Shown: positions 33,070 through 42,101, counted from the first letter of the stretch. The stretch: 64,000 nucleotides of DNA from Cryptosporangium phraense (GCF_006912135.1 NZ_VIRS01000007.1:62001-126000); one strand, 5' to 3'. Numbers and translations are program-made. The notes: generated by a model not told the origin, from the letters alone.

Positions 33070-34887
33070 ATGTCCCTTGCCGACGAATGCGCGGCGGCCA
33101 CCGCCGAGCTGACGATCCCGATCCTGCTCCGCTCGAACGCCCGCGAGTTCCCCGACCGCCCCGCGCTCGCCATGCTCGACGGCTCGGGCGCGACCATCAC
33201 CTGGGGCGCTCTCCGCGATCGGGTCGCCGCCCTCAGCCTCGGACTCGCCGAGCTCGGCTTACGCCGCGGCGACCGGATGCTGATCTCCGCCTCCAGCCGT
33301 ATCGAGCACTGGGTGGCCGACCTGGCCGCGGTCCACCTCGGCGCGGTCCCCTGCACGACCTACGCGACGCTCAGCACCCCCCAGCTGCAGTACCTCGGGC
33401 AGCACAGCCAGGCCACGGTCCTGATCGTCGAGAACGCCGATCACCTCGCCCGCTGGTCCCCGGTCCGGCACGACCTGCCCGGCCTCCGCGCCATCGTGAT
33501 GATCGACGCCGAACAACCCGACGATCGCGTAGAAACGCTCACCGCGGTCGAGGCCGCGGGCGCGGCCCGCTACGCGACCGACCCGGGCGCCTTCGACGCC
33601 GCCTGGGCCGCCGTCACCCCGGACGACCCGGTCACCCTGCTCTACACGTCCGGCACCACCGGCGACCCCAAAGGTGTCGTGCTCAGCCACCGCAACGTGC
33701 TGCACCAGGCGGTCGCGCTCGAGCTCCTGGTCGACGCGCCCCCGCACGCCCCGACCATCGCCTACCTCCCGCTGGCCCACATCGCCGAGCGGGTCCTCGG
33801 GATCTACATCCCGATCTACCGCGCCGGCACCGTCAACATCGTCCCCGATCCGAGCGGCGCCGCCGCGGCACTGCAGACCGTCCGCCCGCACTCGTTCTTC
33901 GGCGTCCCCCGCGTCTGGGAGAAGATGGTCGCCGCCCTGCAGGGCTACCTCGCGACCGCCGACCTCACGGTCCGCGACGCGGTCACGAACGCGTCCGCGC
34001 TGGCGCTGGAGAGCTCCCGCCTCCGCGAGAACGGCGAGTCCGTCCCGCCCGACCTGGCCGCCCGCCTAGCCGCCGCGGACGAAAACGTTCTGAGGCCGAT
34101 CCGCGCCCTCCTCGGACTCGACAACGTGTCCTGGGCCGGCAGCGGCGCCGCCCCGATCCCGGTCGACGTGCTCCGCTTCCTGGCCGGCCTCGGCGTCGAC
34201 GTGTTCGAGGTCTGGGGCATGACCGAGACCACCGGCACCGCGACGATCAACACGCCCGACCGCTTCCGGATCGGCACCGTCGGCGTCCCCAACGTCGGAA
34301 TGGAGGTCCGGCTCGCCGACGACGGCGAGATCCTCGTCCGTGGGCCGCTCGTGTGCCTCGGCTATCTGCAGGCCGACGGTTCCGTCGCGCCGGTCACGGA
34401 CGCCGACGGATGGCTGGCCACCGGCGACATCGGGACACTCGACGACGACGGGTTCCTCACGATCACCGACCGCAAGAAGGAACTTCTCATCACCGCCAGC
34501 GGGAAGAACGTCGCGCCCGCCCAGATCGAGAACCTGCTGCGCACGCATCCCCTGATCGGCTACGCGATCGCGATCGGCGACCGCCGCCCGTACGTCACCG
34601 CCCTAATCAGCCTGGACGAGGAAGCCGCCCCGGCCTGGGCGGCCGCCAACGGCATCGAGGCCGCCGACCCGAAGGCCCTCGCCGAACACCCGACGGTCCT
34701 CGCCGAGCTCCAGACCGCGGTCGACGCCGCCAACGCCCGCCTCGCCCGGCCCGAGCAGGTGAAGACGTTCCGCGTCCTCCCGGGCCCGCTCAGCCCGGAG
34801 TCCGGCGAGCTCACCCCCACCCTGAAGCTCAAGCGCAAGACGATCCACGACCGCCACGCCGACCTGATCGAAGACCTGTACCGCTGA
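33070..34887 (+). CDS. FadD15-like long-chain acyl-CoA synthetase
   Basis: 605 aa, the size of FadD15/FACL proteins. AMP-binding P-loop LLYTSGTTGDPKGVVLSHRN near 192-211, the VWGMTETTG motif near 381-389, ATGD in the hinge and DRKKELLITASGKNVAPAQIE near 472-492. It activates long-chain fatty acids to acyl-CoA at the membrane. GGGAGG lies seven bases upstream of the ATG. The gap to the HNH gene holds an AT-rich TTTACAGT that could be its -10 region. Confidence 0.85.
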   Translation: MSLADECAAATAELTIPILLRSNAREFPDRPALAMLDGSGATITWGALRDRVAALSLGLAELGLRRGDRMLISASSRIEHWVADLAAVHLGAVPCTTYATLSTPQLQYLGQHSQATVLIVENADHLARWSPVRHDLPGLRAIVMIDAEQPDDRVETLTAVEAAGAARYATDPGAFDAAWAAVTPDDPVTLLYTSGTTGDPKGVVLSHRNVLHQAVALELLVDAPPHAPTIAYLPLAHIAERVLGIYIPIYRAGTVNIVPDPSGAAAALQTVRPHSFFGVPRVWEKMVAALQGYLATADLTVRDAVTNASALALESSRLRENGESVPPDLAARLAAADENVLRPIRALLGLDNVSWAGSGAAPIPVDVLRFLAGLGVDVFEVWGMTETTGTATINTPDRFRIGTVGVPNVGMEVRLADDGEILVRGPLVCLGYLQADGSVAPVTDADGWLATGDIGTLDDDGFLTITDRKKELLITASGKNVAPAQIENLLRTHPLIGYAIAIGDRRPYVTALISLDEEAAPAWAAANGIEAADPKALAEHPTVLAELQTAVDAANARLARPEQVKTFRVLPGPLSPESGELTPTLKLKRKTIHDRHADLIEDLYR

Positions 34888-35401
34888 CCCCCGCTCCGTT
34901 CGGCGCTCGGCCGCGCCTCCCGGCCTCCTCCGCCTTTTTGATTACGCCGAGCCCGCAACGTGGAACAGCAGGGTCCCGTGCCCCGGACCACCGAAAGCGC
35001 AAACTGCGCACGAGCCGCCCGCCCAAAGCCCCCGAACGCGGTCCCGAGACCACCGACCCGCACCCGCTCAGCACTGCAATGACCGACGGGACTGCGCCCG
35101 AGGCGCCCGACCCCGGCCAGTGCCACCGCCAGAACCCCAGAATGAAGCCTCCGCAGGCCGAGCCACTATCGTGGCCTCGCGACCGATAGCCGCCCAGATC
35201 CCGCCCGACCCCCGAGCGCGCTACCGCGGCGACAACGTCCGCACAAACACCGGCCGCATCCCCGCCACCCAAACAGGCGTGGCCAGCGCCCGAACGCGGC
35301 CAGCATCCGCTCGTCGAGCGGCTCACAGCAGGACGTCCCCACGCTCCCCACTCCTATATTTGATATCTTGCCGCCAGATGCTCCCCCAAAAAGGAGTCCG
35401 T
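34888..35401. other. 514-nt intergenic stretch without a supported gene
   Basis: No reading frame here has plausible codon use, start site or family. The strand shown is markedly C-rich. The only structured element is the AT-rich TATATTTGATATCT at 35355-35368, just ahead of the GntR gene, and AAGGAG before its ATG. It may be eroded coding sequence. Confidence 0.55.
35355..35368 (+). promoter_or_regulatory. GntR operator-like element upstream of the GntR gene
   Basis: TATATTTGATATCT differs at only two of 14 positions from TATATTTGGTATTT ahead of the acyl-CoA dehydrogenase gene at 36405. AT-rich islands are rare in this DNA. It likely marks autoregulation. Confidence 0.6.
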
Positions 35402-36094
35402 ATGACGACGCCGGCCGCCGGCACCCGCGCCCGCCGCCCGGCACGGCTGGCCCGCCCCCAGCTGTCCGAAGAGGTCGTCGTCTACCTCCGCGACCTGATC
35501 ATGTCCGGCGAACTCCGCCCAGGTGAATTCATCCGCCTCGAAGAAGTCGCCGCCACGCTCGGCGTCAGCATCACCCCGGTCCGCGAGGCGCTGCTGACCC
35601 TGCGCGGCGAGGACATGGTCGAACTCGAGCACCGCCGCGGCTACCGGGTCGCGCCGCTGTCGCACCAGGACGTCGCGGACATCTTCGACCTGCAGGCCCA
35701 CCTAGCCGGCCGGCTGGCCGCCCGCGCCGCAGCGGCCATCTCCGACCCCGAACTCGCCGACCTCCGCACTCAGGCCGACGGCCTCCGCGACGCCACCGAC
35801 CCGGCCGACATCGAGCAGCGCGAATACGACTTCCACCGCACACTCAACCGGATCGCCGACGCCCGCAAGCTCTCCTGGTTCCTGCACACCGCGACCCGTT
35901 ACACGCCGGTCCGCCTCTACTCGTCCGACCCGGACTGGCGAGCGTCGATGCTGGCCACCCACGACGCCCTGCTCGAGGCGCTCGCTGCCCGCGACGGCGC
36001 CCGCGCGACCGAGGTGATGACCCGTCACTTCACCGACGGTGCCGAGCGCCTCCAGGCACACCTGGACAGCATCGCCTTCTGGGACGAGCGCTAA
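35402..36094 (+). CDS. GntR-family (FCD-type) regulator
   Basis: 230 aa. Winged HTH near 20-85 with LRPGEFIRLEEVAATLGVSITPVREALLTL, then an all-helical FCD ligand domain with the His-rich FHRTLNRIADA and THDALLEALAARD motifs. ATG 35402 follows AAGGAG; the longer frame from 35120 crosses the promoter-like element. It precedes an acyl-CoA dehydrogenase gene whose promoter carries a related palindrome. Probably responds to an acyl or acid ligand. Confidence 0.86.
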   Translation: MTTPAAGTRARRPARLARPQLSEEVVVYLRDLIMSGELRPGEFIRLEEVAATLGVSITPVREALLTLRGEDMVELEHRRGYRVAPLSHQDVADIFDLQAHLAGRLAARAAAAISDPELADLRTQADGLRDATDPADIEQREYDFHRTLNRIADARKLSWFLHTATRYTPVRLYSSDPDWRASMLATHDALLEALAARDGARATEVMTRHFTDGAERLQAHLDSIAFWDER

Positions 36095-36404
36095 CCGGCC
36101 ACCTCGCCCCACCAGCCGAAACCTGCAACAGCCGCCGCCCCGGTCGTCAATACATCCAGGCGGCGCGGCATCCGCTCGGAACCAAGGCAGCCAAGCCTCG
36201 AATCGTCGCGGCCACCTCGTCCAACAACCGACCGAGAGCCCGTCCCGAAACAGCAACCGTCCCTAACGGCCGAAAGCCGACCCACCACGCCGACCGCCGC
36301 AACCCAGGCCAGCCACCGCGGCCGAAAAACGAACCCATATCCCGGCGAACCAAATATATTTGGTATTTAACATTCAAGCCAACGACACCCCCTCGGAGGC
36401 CCCG
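36095..36404. other. 310-nt intergenic region ahead of the acyl-CoA dehydrogenase
   Basis: No gene is supported. The first ~240 nt are featureless and C-rich like 34888-35401. The last 60 nt hold a perfect palindrome (36349-36364), the AT-rich TATTTAAC and the GGAGG ribosome-binding site of the next gene. Confidence 0.55.
36349..36364. promoter_or_regulatory. perfect palindrome, candidate GntR operator
   Basis: ACCAAATATATTTGGT is a perfect 16-bp palindrome 40 nt ahead of the acyl-CoA dehydrogenase ATG at 36405. Its right half with the following bases (36355-36368) recurs upstream of the neighbouring gntR gene, which argues that this GntR protein binds here. Confidence 0.75.
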
Positions 36405-37538
36405 ATGACACCCGACCTCACCGACGAGCAGCGCGCGTTCGCCGCCGCGGTCGCCGACTTCTGCCATCGCGAGGCCGGCACCCGCGAACAACGCGACGCC
36501 CTGGCCCCCGACGGCGGCCGCCACAGCCAACCCCTCTACCGAAAAATGGCCGACCTGGGCTACCTCGGCGCCGGCCTCCCCGAGGCCTACGGCGGCTCCG
36601 GCGGCGGTGCCGTCGAGCTGTGCCTGTTCCTCGAAGAAACCGGCAAGGCGCTCGCCCCGATCGGCGGCTTCGCGACGTCGATCATCGTGGCCGGCGCCTA
36701 CGAGCGGTTCGGCACCGAGGAGCAGAAGAAGCAGATCCTGGGCGGCATCGCGGCCGGCGCGGTCGAGTCGATCTCGATGTCGGAGCCGGGCGCCGGGTCC
36801 GATGTGGCCGCGCTCAGCTGCCGGGCCGAGGAACGCGACGGCGAGTGGCTCATCAACGGGCAGAAGACCTGGTGCTCGAACGCCCACATCGCCGACCACA
36901 TCCTGCTCGTCGCCCGCACGTCCGGTTCCGGCCACCAGGGCTTGACGATGTTCAACGTCCCCACCGACGCCCCCGGCCTGACCATCCGCGGCATCGACAC
37001 AATGGGCGGCAAGGAGGTCAACGACCTGTACTTCACCGACTGCGTGCTGCCGACGTCGGCCGTCGTCGGGGAGGTCGGCAACGGCTGGAAGCAGCTGATG
37101 GCCGGGCTCAACTTCGAGCGGCTGGTGTTGGCCGCGCTGATGCTCGGCACGGCCGAGCGGGCCTTCGACGACACGCTCGCGTACGTCAAGGAGCGGACGC
37201 AGTTCGGCCGTCCGATCGGGACGTTCCAGGCCCTGCGCCACCGCCTCGCCGACCTGGCGACGGAGCTGACCTGCGTCAAGCTGCTCGTCTACCAGACCGC
37301 CGAGCTGGTCGACGCCAACCCCGGCACGCTGTTCCCGCGGGAGGCGTCGATGGCGAAGCTGAAGGCGACCGAGTTCGCGAAGGCCATGGCGCTGGAAGGC
37401 ATGCAGATGATGGGCGGCTACGGCTACGCGACCGAGTACGGCATGGAGCAGATCCTCCGCGCGTCGGTGATCAGCACGGTGTACGGCGGCACCAGCGAGA
37501 TCCAGCGCGACATCATCGGAAAAACGTACGGGCTATGA
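36405..37538 (+). CDS. acyl-CoA dehydrogenase
   Basis: 377 aa. Complete family pattern: LPEAYGGSGGGA, SEPGAGSDVAA, INGQKTWCSNA, QFGRPIGTFQALRHRLADLA, MMGGYGYATEYGMEQ and the terminal YGGTSEIQRDIIGK. A FAD flavoenzyme for alpha,beta-dehydrogenation of an unknown acyl-CoA. ATG 36405 has GGAGG six bases upstream; the frame from 36360 would start inside the operator. Preceded by gntR and fadD15-like genes on the same strand. Ends six bases inside the convergent LLM gene. Confidence 0.86.
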   Translation: MTPDLTDEQRAFAAAVADFCHREAGTREQRDALAPDGGRHSQPLYRKMADLGYLGAGLPEAYGGSGGGAVELCLFLEETGKALAPIGGFATSIIVAGAYERFGTEEQKKQILGGIAAGAVESISMSEPGAGSDVAALSCRAEERDGEWLINGQKTWCSNAHIADHILLVARTSGSGHQGLTMFNVPTDAPGLTIRGIDTMGGKEVNDLYFTDCVLPTSAVVGEVGNGWKQLMAGLNFERLVLAALMLGTAERAFDDTLAYVKERTQFGRPIGTFQALRHRLADLATELTCVKLLVYQTAELVDANPGTLFPREASMAKLKATEFAKAMALEGMQMMGGYGYATEYGMEQILRASVISTVYGGTSEIQRDIIGKTYGL

Positions 37539-38561
37539 CGCCACCGCCGGCTTCCAGCCGATCGCCGGGGCCACGTGCTCGGCGATCGTCGCCAGGATCC
37601 GGGCGTTGTACTCCACGCCGAGCTGGTTCGGCACGGTGAACAGCACGTAGTCGGCGTCCTGCACGGCCTGGTCCTCGGCCAGCTCGGCGGCGATCACGTC
37701 CGGCTCGCCGGTGTACGTGCGGCCGAACCGGGCCCGGACGCCCTCGAGCAGGCCGACCTGGTCGCCCTCCCCCGAGTCGCCGAAGTACATCCGGTCGAGG
37801 TCGGTCGTGATCGGCAGCACGCTGCGCGACACGGACACCAGCGGCGACCGGTCCCAGCCGTGCGTCGCCCAGGCCTCGCGGTACTGCCGGATCTGCTCGG
37901 CCTGGAGCTGGTCGAACGGCACGCCGGTGTCCTCGGAGAGCAGCGTCGAGGACTGCAGGTTCATCCCCAGCGACGCGGCCCAGACCGCGGTCGCGCGGGT
38001 GCCCGCGCCCCACCAGATGCGTTCGGCGAGGCCCTCGGACTGCGGCTGGATCTTCAGGCCGGCCCGGACGCCCGCGCGGGCCGGGTCGGTGGTCGCGACC
38101 GCGGCACCCTGGATCGCGGCCAGGAACAGCTCGGTCTTCGACCGGGCCAGGTCGGCGACGGTCGAGCCCTCGGGCGCGCGGTAGCCGAACGACTCGGCGC
38201 CGTTCAGCGCCGTCTCCGGTGAGCCCCGGCTGACGCCGAGCTGCAGGCGTCCGCGGGCGATCAGGTCGGTCGCGGCGGCTTCCTCGGCCATGTACAGCGG
38301 GTTCTCGTAGCGCATGTCGATGACGCCGGTGCCCATCTCGATCCGGGACGTCCGGGCCGCGATCGCCGCGAGCAGCGGGAACGGCGACGCGAGCTGACGC
38401 TCGAAGTGGTGGACGCGCACGAACGCCCCGTCGACGCCGATCTCCTCGGCGGCCTGGGCGAGATCGATGGACTGGTGCAACGCGTCCGCCGCCGACCGAG
38501 TCTGCGAGCCGGTGACGTCACGCCAGTGCCCGAAGCTGAGAAAGCCGATTTTTTTCGCCAT
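37533..38561 (-). CDS. LLM-class flavin-dependent oxidoreductase
   Basis: 342 aa luciferase-like protein. N-terminal GFLSFGHW, AEEIGVDGAFVRVHHFERQLASPFPLL, GTGVIDMRYENPLYMAEEAAATD and RGRLQLGVSRGSPE motifs belong to the bacterial-luciferase family; the cofactor may be FMN or F420. An inverted repeat lies just upstream of its start, inside the short gap to the preceding gene on the same strand. Reaction unknown. Confidence 0.83.
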   Translation of the reverse strand: MAKKIGFLSFGHWRDVTGSQTRSAADALHQSIDLAQAAEEIGVDGAFVRVHHFERQLASPFPLLAAIAARTSRIEMGTGVIDMRYENPLYMAEEAAATDLIARGRLQLGVSRGSPETALNGAESFGYRAPEGSTVADLARSKTELFLAAIQGAAVATTDPARAGVRAGLKIQPQSEGLAERIWWGAGTRATAVWAASLGMNLQSSTLLSEDTGVPFDQLQAEQIRQYREAWATHGWDRSPLVSVSRSVLPITTDLDRMYFGDSGEGDQVGLLEGVRARFGRTYTGEPDVIAAELAEDQAVQDADYVLFTVPNQLGVEYNARILATIAEHVAPAIGWKPAVAS

Positions 38562-38577
38562 GACGACGCCAACAATA

Positions 38578-38591
38578 GTTGATCAGTCAAC
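38578..38591. promoter_or_regulatory. inverted repeat upstream of the LLM gene
   Basis: GTTGA-TCAG-TCAAC has 5-bp perfect arms in an AT-rich patch 16 nt ahead of the LLM start, overlapping the stop codon of the upstream gene. It suggests that the LLM gene has its own regulated promoter; the regulator is not identified. Confidence 0.55.
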
Positions 38592-38996
38592 AATTCCGGA
38601 GTAGCTCCAGCCGCTCCAGCGCGTGACCTCGATCTCGATCATCGGGCCGCCCGGGCGCCGCTCCCGGTACTGCGGGTACTTGGCGACCAGCGGATCGGGC
38701 GCCGGGACGTCGAGCACCCGGGCCGTGCCGTCGGCGCGGGCCCACCACAGCTGTTCCCAGTCGTCGTCGTAATGGTCGGCCAGCAGGGAGACCCGCGGGT
38801 TCTCGGCGATGTTCGCCAGCCGCTTCAGCCGCGTGTGCCGCTTCGGTTTGGCGTCCACCGCGATCAGGACGGTCTCGCCGACGACGGCGAACGTCGCCGG
38901 GACCAGGTGCGGCACGCCGGCCGCGTCCGCCGTCGCCAGCCGGACGACGCGCGCGCCGGTCAGACGACGCCGGGCCTCGGCCGCGGAGAGTTGCAT
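38583..38996 (-). CDS. PPOX-class F420-dependent-type oxidoreductase (TIGR03668-like)
   Basis: 137 aa split-barrel flavin/F420 protein. VVRLATADAAGVPHLVPATFAV, IAVDAKPKRHTRLKRLANI and PRVSLLADHYDDDWEQLWWARADG are typical of the TIGR03668 PPOX group, which is seen mostly in F420-making actinobacteria. ATG 38996 begins exactly at the domain. May use F420; the substrate is unknown. 68 nt separates it from the preceding membrane-protein gene. Confidence 0.8.
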   Translation of the reverse strand: MQLSAAEARRRLTGARVVRLATADAAGVPHLVPATFAVVGETVLIAVDAKPKRHTRLKRLANIAENPRVSLLADHYDDDWEQLWWARADGTARVLDVPAPDPLVAKYPQYRERRPGGPMIEIEVTRWSGWSYSGIVD

Positions 38997-39064
38997 GCCG
39001 CCATCGTCGGTCCGGGTCGTACCGCCTGTCGAGATCCGGCCCGGGCGCCAGCGTCGCCGGCACT

Positions 39065-39850
39065 TCAGTCCGGGTCGCGGTCGCGGAGCACCACCCGGCC
39101 CCCGCGCCAGCGGTACGACCCCCACGACGTTCCCGACCCGGACGGCGCCGGGCCGGCCAGCGAGGCCCCCGACAGCGCCGCGCGGTACGGGCCGTCGTCC
39201 GGCAGCAGGTCCAGGGCCCGCCGGCCGGCCGGGGTCCGCGGGTCGTGGACCGGGCCCCGGGTCGTCGGTACCACCTCGGACAGCCACTGGGTCAGCAGCA
39301 CCAGCGCGGCGATCCCGCCGACGAGTAACGCCAGGCAGGCGATGCCCGCGGCCACCGCGCCCGACGGTGAGTCCACCTTCAGCGCGTCGAACACCGCAAC
39401 GACCAGCGCGGCCAGCAGCACGTAGCCGAGCGCACCGAGGCCCAGCACCACCGCCGTCGAGACCGGTCCGCGCGCCGACCCCTGGTAGCGCAGGCGCCGG
39501 GTCAGCAGCCCGGCCCGGCGCAACCGGCCCCAGGCCGGCCGCAGCCCGCTGCCCCCGGCGATGCCGGCTCGGACGTCGTCGACCGTGCAGCCCGGCCGTC
39601 GGCGTACGACGTCCACCACCGCGGCCCGCAGCGACGCGTCCGCCGGAACGTCGGCCGAGACCAGTTCGATCCCGCCGTCGGAACCGATCCGCAGGTGGCC
39701 GGAGGCCACCAGGTCGGCGAGGACGACGTCGGCGACGCGGCCGGGGCCGCCCGCGAGGAGCGCGACGTCGACGGGCGCGGGGGCGCGGTCGAGCCAGGCG
39801 CGGGCGCGATCGTCCGCCGACGTGAACCACATCGGCGGGTCCTCGGTCAT
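39065..39850 (-). CDS. TIGR04222-domain membrane protein
   Basis: 261 aa. Soluble N-terminal half with DVALLAGGPGRVADVVLADLVASGHLRI near 28-55, then hydrophobic helices at about 135-160 and 168-190, then a soluble tail. The pattern matches the TIGR04222 family of uncharacterised actinobacterial membrane proteins, which often end in a Gly/Cys-rich tail; that tail is absent here. GTG 39853 directly upstream of the ATG is an alternative start. Confidence 0.68.
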   Translation of the reverse strand: MTEDPPMWFTSADDRARAWLDRAPAPVDVALLAGGPGRVADVVLADLVASGHLRIGSDGGIELVSADVPADASLRAAVVDVVRRRPGCTVDDVRAGIAGGSGLRPAWGRLRRAGLLTRRLRYQGSARGPVSTAVVLGLGALGYVLLAALVVAVFDALKVDSPSGAVAAGIACLALLVGGIAALVLLTQWLSEVVPTTRGPVHDPRTPAGRRALDLLPDDGPYRAALSGASLAGPAPSGSGTSWGSYRWRGGRVVLRDRDPD

Positions 39851-39937
39851 CACGGCCGAATTTCAGCACGTCAGTACCGTGATCCGGGGCGGCCGACCTG
39901 TTGTTCACCGAGCCGTCGCCCGGCGGCACCGTGCGTT

Positions 39938-40963
39938 TCAGGTACGGGCCGCGCGCCGGTCACGAAGCGCGAGGAGCCGGTCGGCGAGCGTAGTGAGCGC
40001 GAGGCCGGGGTTGGCCGCGTGCAGGCGGCCGAGGATCCGCGGCGGCACCGCGCCGAGCCCGGTGTGCGCCCCGACGACGGCGCCGGCCATCGCTGCGATC
40101 GTGTCGGTGTCGCCGCCCAGCGCGGCCGCGTGCCGGGTGGCGTCCCAGACGGAGTCCGGGAACAGCGCGGCGACGGCCAGCGCGGCCGGGACCGACTCCT
40201 GCGTCGCCAGCCCGGTCCCGACCAGCCCGGCCACCGCGTCGAGCGGTTCCCCGGCTGAATCGACCAGGTCCCTGGCCCAGGTGATGCGCGCGGCGACGTC
40301 CGCGCCCGCTACGTAATGCCCCCGCTCCGCCCCCAGCCGCGCCGCCGCCACCGCCGCATCCAGCGACTCGGCCATCCCCCACCCGGCGACGCCCGCGCTC
40401 ACCGCGGCCGCGACCGCCGCGGCCCCGGCGATCGCGATCCCCGTGTGGTGGGTCGCCCGGCTCGCGTCCTCGACCGCGTCCACCAGCCGGTCGAGCGGCT
40501 CGACCGGCACCCCGACGCCGATCGGCGCGATCCGCATCGCCGCGCCGTTCGTGTCGCCGGTCCGCCCGGCCTCCTCGGCCGGCACCCCGGCGGAGATCGC
40601 CGCCAGCGCCCGGCGCGTCGACGGCCCGAGCAGGTCGAGCGACCCGGCCGACCGCATCCGGTCTTCCCAGTCCAGCAACGCCGAGGCCAGGGCCGGCGGA
40701 TCCACCGATCCGTCCCCGGCCGCGAACAACGACCCGACGATCACCGCCTGATCCGTGTCGTCGGTGACCCGCCCGGCCGGCAACCCCCGGCTGATCTCGT
40801 TCTCGTCCGGCCCGGGGTGCAGGTCGTCGAGCGCCTTCCCGTACCGGGCGAGGATCCAGGCCCGCGGCCGGTTCTGCGTCGGCATCCCGAGCGCGTCGCC
40901 GAGCGCCAGGCCGGTGAGCGCACCGACGGCGGCGGCCCGGCCGCGGCCGTCGGTGCGCGCCAC
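39938..40963 (-). CDS. ADP-ribosylglycohydrolase family protein
   Basis: 341 aa. The fold is clear: GALTGLALGDALGMP near 14-28, the metal motif TDDTDQ near 67-72, NGAAMRIAPIGV, and the second metal motif GGDTDTIAAMAGA near 284-296. These residues bind two Mg ions in DraG/ARH enzymes, which remove ADP-ribose from proteins or other acceptors; the acceptor here is unknown. Two bases separate it from the aldo-keto reductase gene upstream on the same strand. Confidence 0.84.
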   Translation of the reverse strand: MARTDGRGRAAAVGALTGLALGDALGMPTQNRPRAWILARYGKALDDLHPGPDENEISRGLPAGRVTDDTDQAVIVGSLFAAGDGSVDPPALASALLDWEDRMRSAGSLDLLGPSTRRALAAISAGVPAEEAGRTGDTNGAAMRIAPIGVGVPVEPLDRLVDAVEDASRATHHTGIAIAGAAAVAAAVSAGVAGWGMAESLDAAVAAARLGAERGHYVAGADVAARITWARDLVDSAGEPLDAVAGLVGTGLATQESVPAALAVAALFPDSVWDATRHAAALGGDTDTIAAMAGAVVGAHTGLGAVPPRILGRLHAANPGLALTTLADRLLALRDRRAART

Positions 40964-40965
40964 GG

Positions 40966-42027
40966 CTACAGGTACGGGTCGAGCAGCACCCGGTCGGGTG
41001 CGCCGAGCCGGTCGGACGCGGCCGCCCGCTGGTGCCAGTACGGGTAGAGCAGCGGCGGCCGGCTGACCTGCTCGAGCGCGGCCACCTCGTCGTCGCTGAG
41101 CGTCAGTTCGGCGGCGGCCAGGTTGTCGGCCAGCTGCTCCTCGGTGCGCGCGCCGACGATCAGCGACGTCACCGCGGGCCGGGTCAGCAGCCAGGCCAGC
41201 GACACCTGCGCGCCGGACACGCCGTGCCCGTCGGCGATCTTGCGGATCACGTCGATCGTGGCGAACAGGCGGTCCGGGTAGTCGATCGGCGGCTCGCTCC
41301 AGTCCGAGAGCTGACGTCCACCGGCCGGGCCCTGCAGCTGGCCGTCGTCACCGCGGGTGTACTTGCCGGACAGCAACCCACCGGCGAGCGGGCTCCAGAC
41401 CAGCACGCCGAGGCCCTGGTCGACGGCCGCGGGGAGCAGCTCGTTCTCGGCCTCCCGGCCGTGCAGCGAGTAGTAGATCTGCTCGGACGAGAACCGCGGC
41501 AGCCGGTCGCGCTCGGCCACGCCGAGCGCCTTCAGCAGCTGCCACCCGGTGTAGTTGCTGACCCCGACGTACCGGACCTTGCCCTGCTGGACGAGGGTCT
41601 CGAGCGCGCCGAGGGTCTCCTCCAGGCGGGTGTGCCCGTCCCATTCGTGCAGCTGGTAGAGGTCGATGTAGTCGGTCCGCAGGCGGCGCAGGCTGGCCTC
41701 GGCCTGGTTGAGGATGTGGTGCCGGGACAGCCCGGCGTCGTTCGGCCCGTCGCCCATCGGGAAGCGCACCTTGGTGGCGATCAGCCAGTCGGCGCGGCTG
41801 TTCTCCAGCGCCTCCCCGACGATCTCCTCGGACACGCCCGCCGAGTACATGTTCGCGGTGTCGACGATGTTCACGCCGTGGTCGCGGCAGAGGTCGAACT
41901 GGCGCCGGGCGGCGTCCACGCCGGTGTTGCCGATCGCGGCGAAGTTGCCGGACCCGCCGAACGTCATCGTGCCCATGGTCAGGGTCGAGATCCGCAGGCC
42001 TGAGTTACCTAGCTGGCGATATTCCAT
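40966..42027 (-). CDS. aldo/keto reductase
   Basis: 353 aa AKR barrel. LGNSGLRISTLTMGTMTFGG start, NIVDTANMYSAGVSEEIVG with active Tyr, Lys in TKVRFP, and RTDYIDLYQLHEWD. NADPH-dependent carbonyl reduction of an unknown substrate; closest in pattern to the YakC/AKR11-13 type. Divergent from an AraC-family gene that may control it. Confidence 0.86.
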   Translation of the reverse strand: MEYRQLGNSGLRISTLTMGTMTFGGSGNFAAIGNTGVDAARRQFDLCRDHGVNIVDTANMYSAGVSEEIVGEALENSRADWLIATKVRFPMGDGPNDAGLSRHHILNQAEASLRRLRTDYIDLYQLHEWDGHTRLEETLGALETLVQQGKVRYVGVSNYTGWQLLKALGVAERDRLPRFSSEQIYYSLHGREAENELLPAAVDQGLGVLVWSPLAGGLLSGKYTRGDDGQLQGPAGGRQLSDWSEPPIDYPDRLFATIDVIRKIADGHGVSGAQVSLAWLLTRPAVTSLIVGARTEEQLADNLAAAELTLSDDEVAALEQVSRPPLLYPYWHQRAAASDRLGAPDRVLLDPYL

Positions 42028-42073
42028 GCCCTAACCTTGCCCACCTGAGCCGAGACTATGAATGCTTGCACGT

Positions 42074-42101
42074 CCCCGGAACTTGCGCGAGAGTTCCGGG
42101 G
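42074..42101. promoter_or_regulatory. 10-bp perfect inverted repeat ending at the AraC-family start codon
   Basis: CCCCGGAACT (42074-42083) and AGTTCCGGGG (42092-42101) are perfect complements with an 8-nt spacer. The last base is the G of the GTG at 42101. If transcribed, the start would be in a hairpin; as DNA it is a good operator for autoregulation and for the divergent aldo-keto reductase. Confidence 0.65.
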
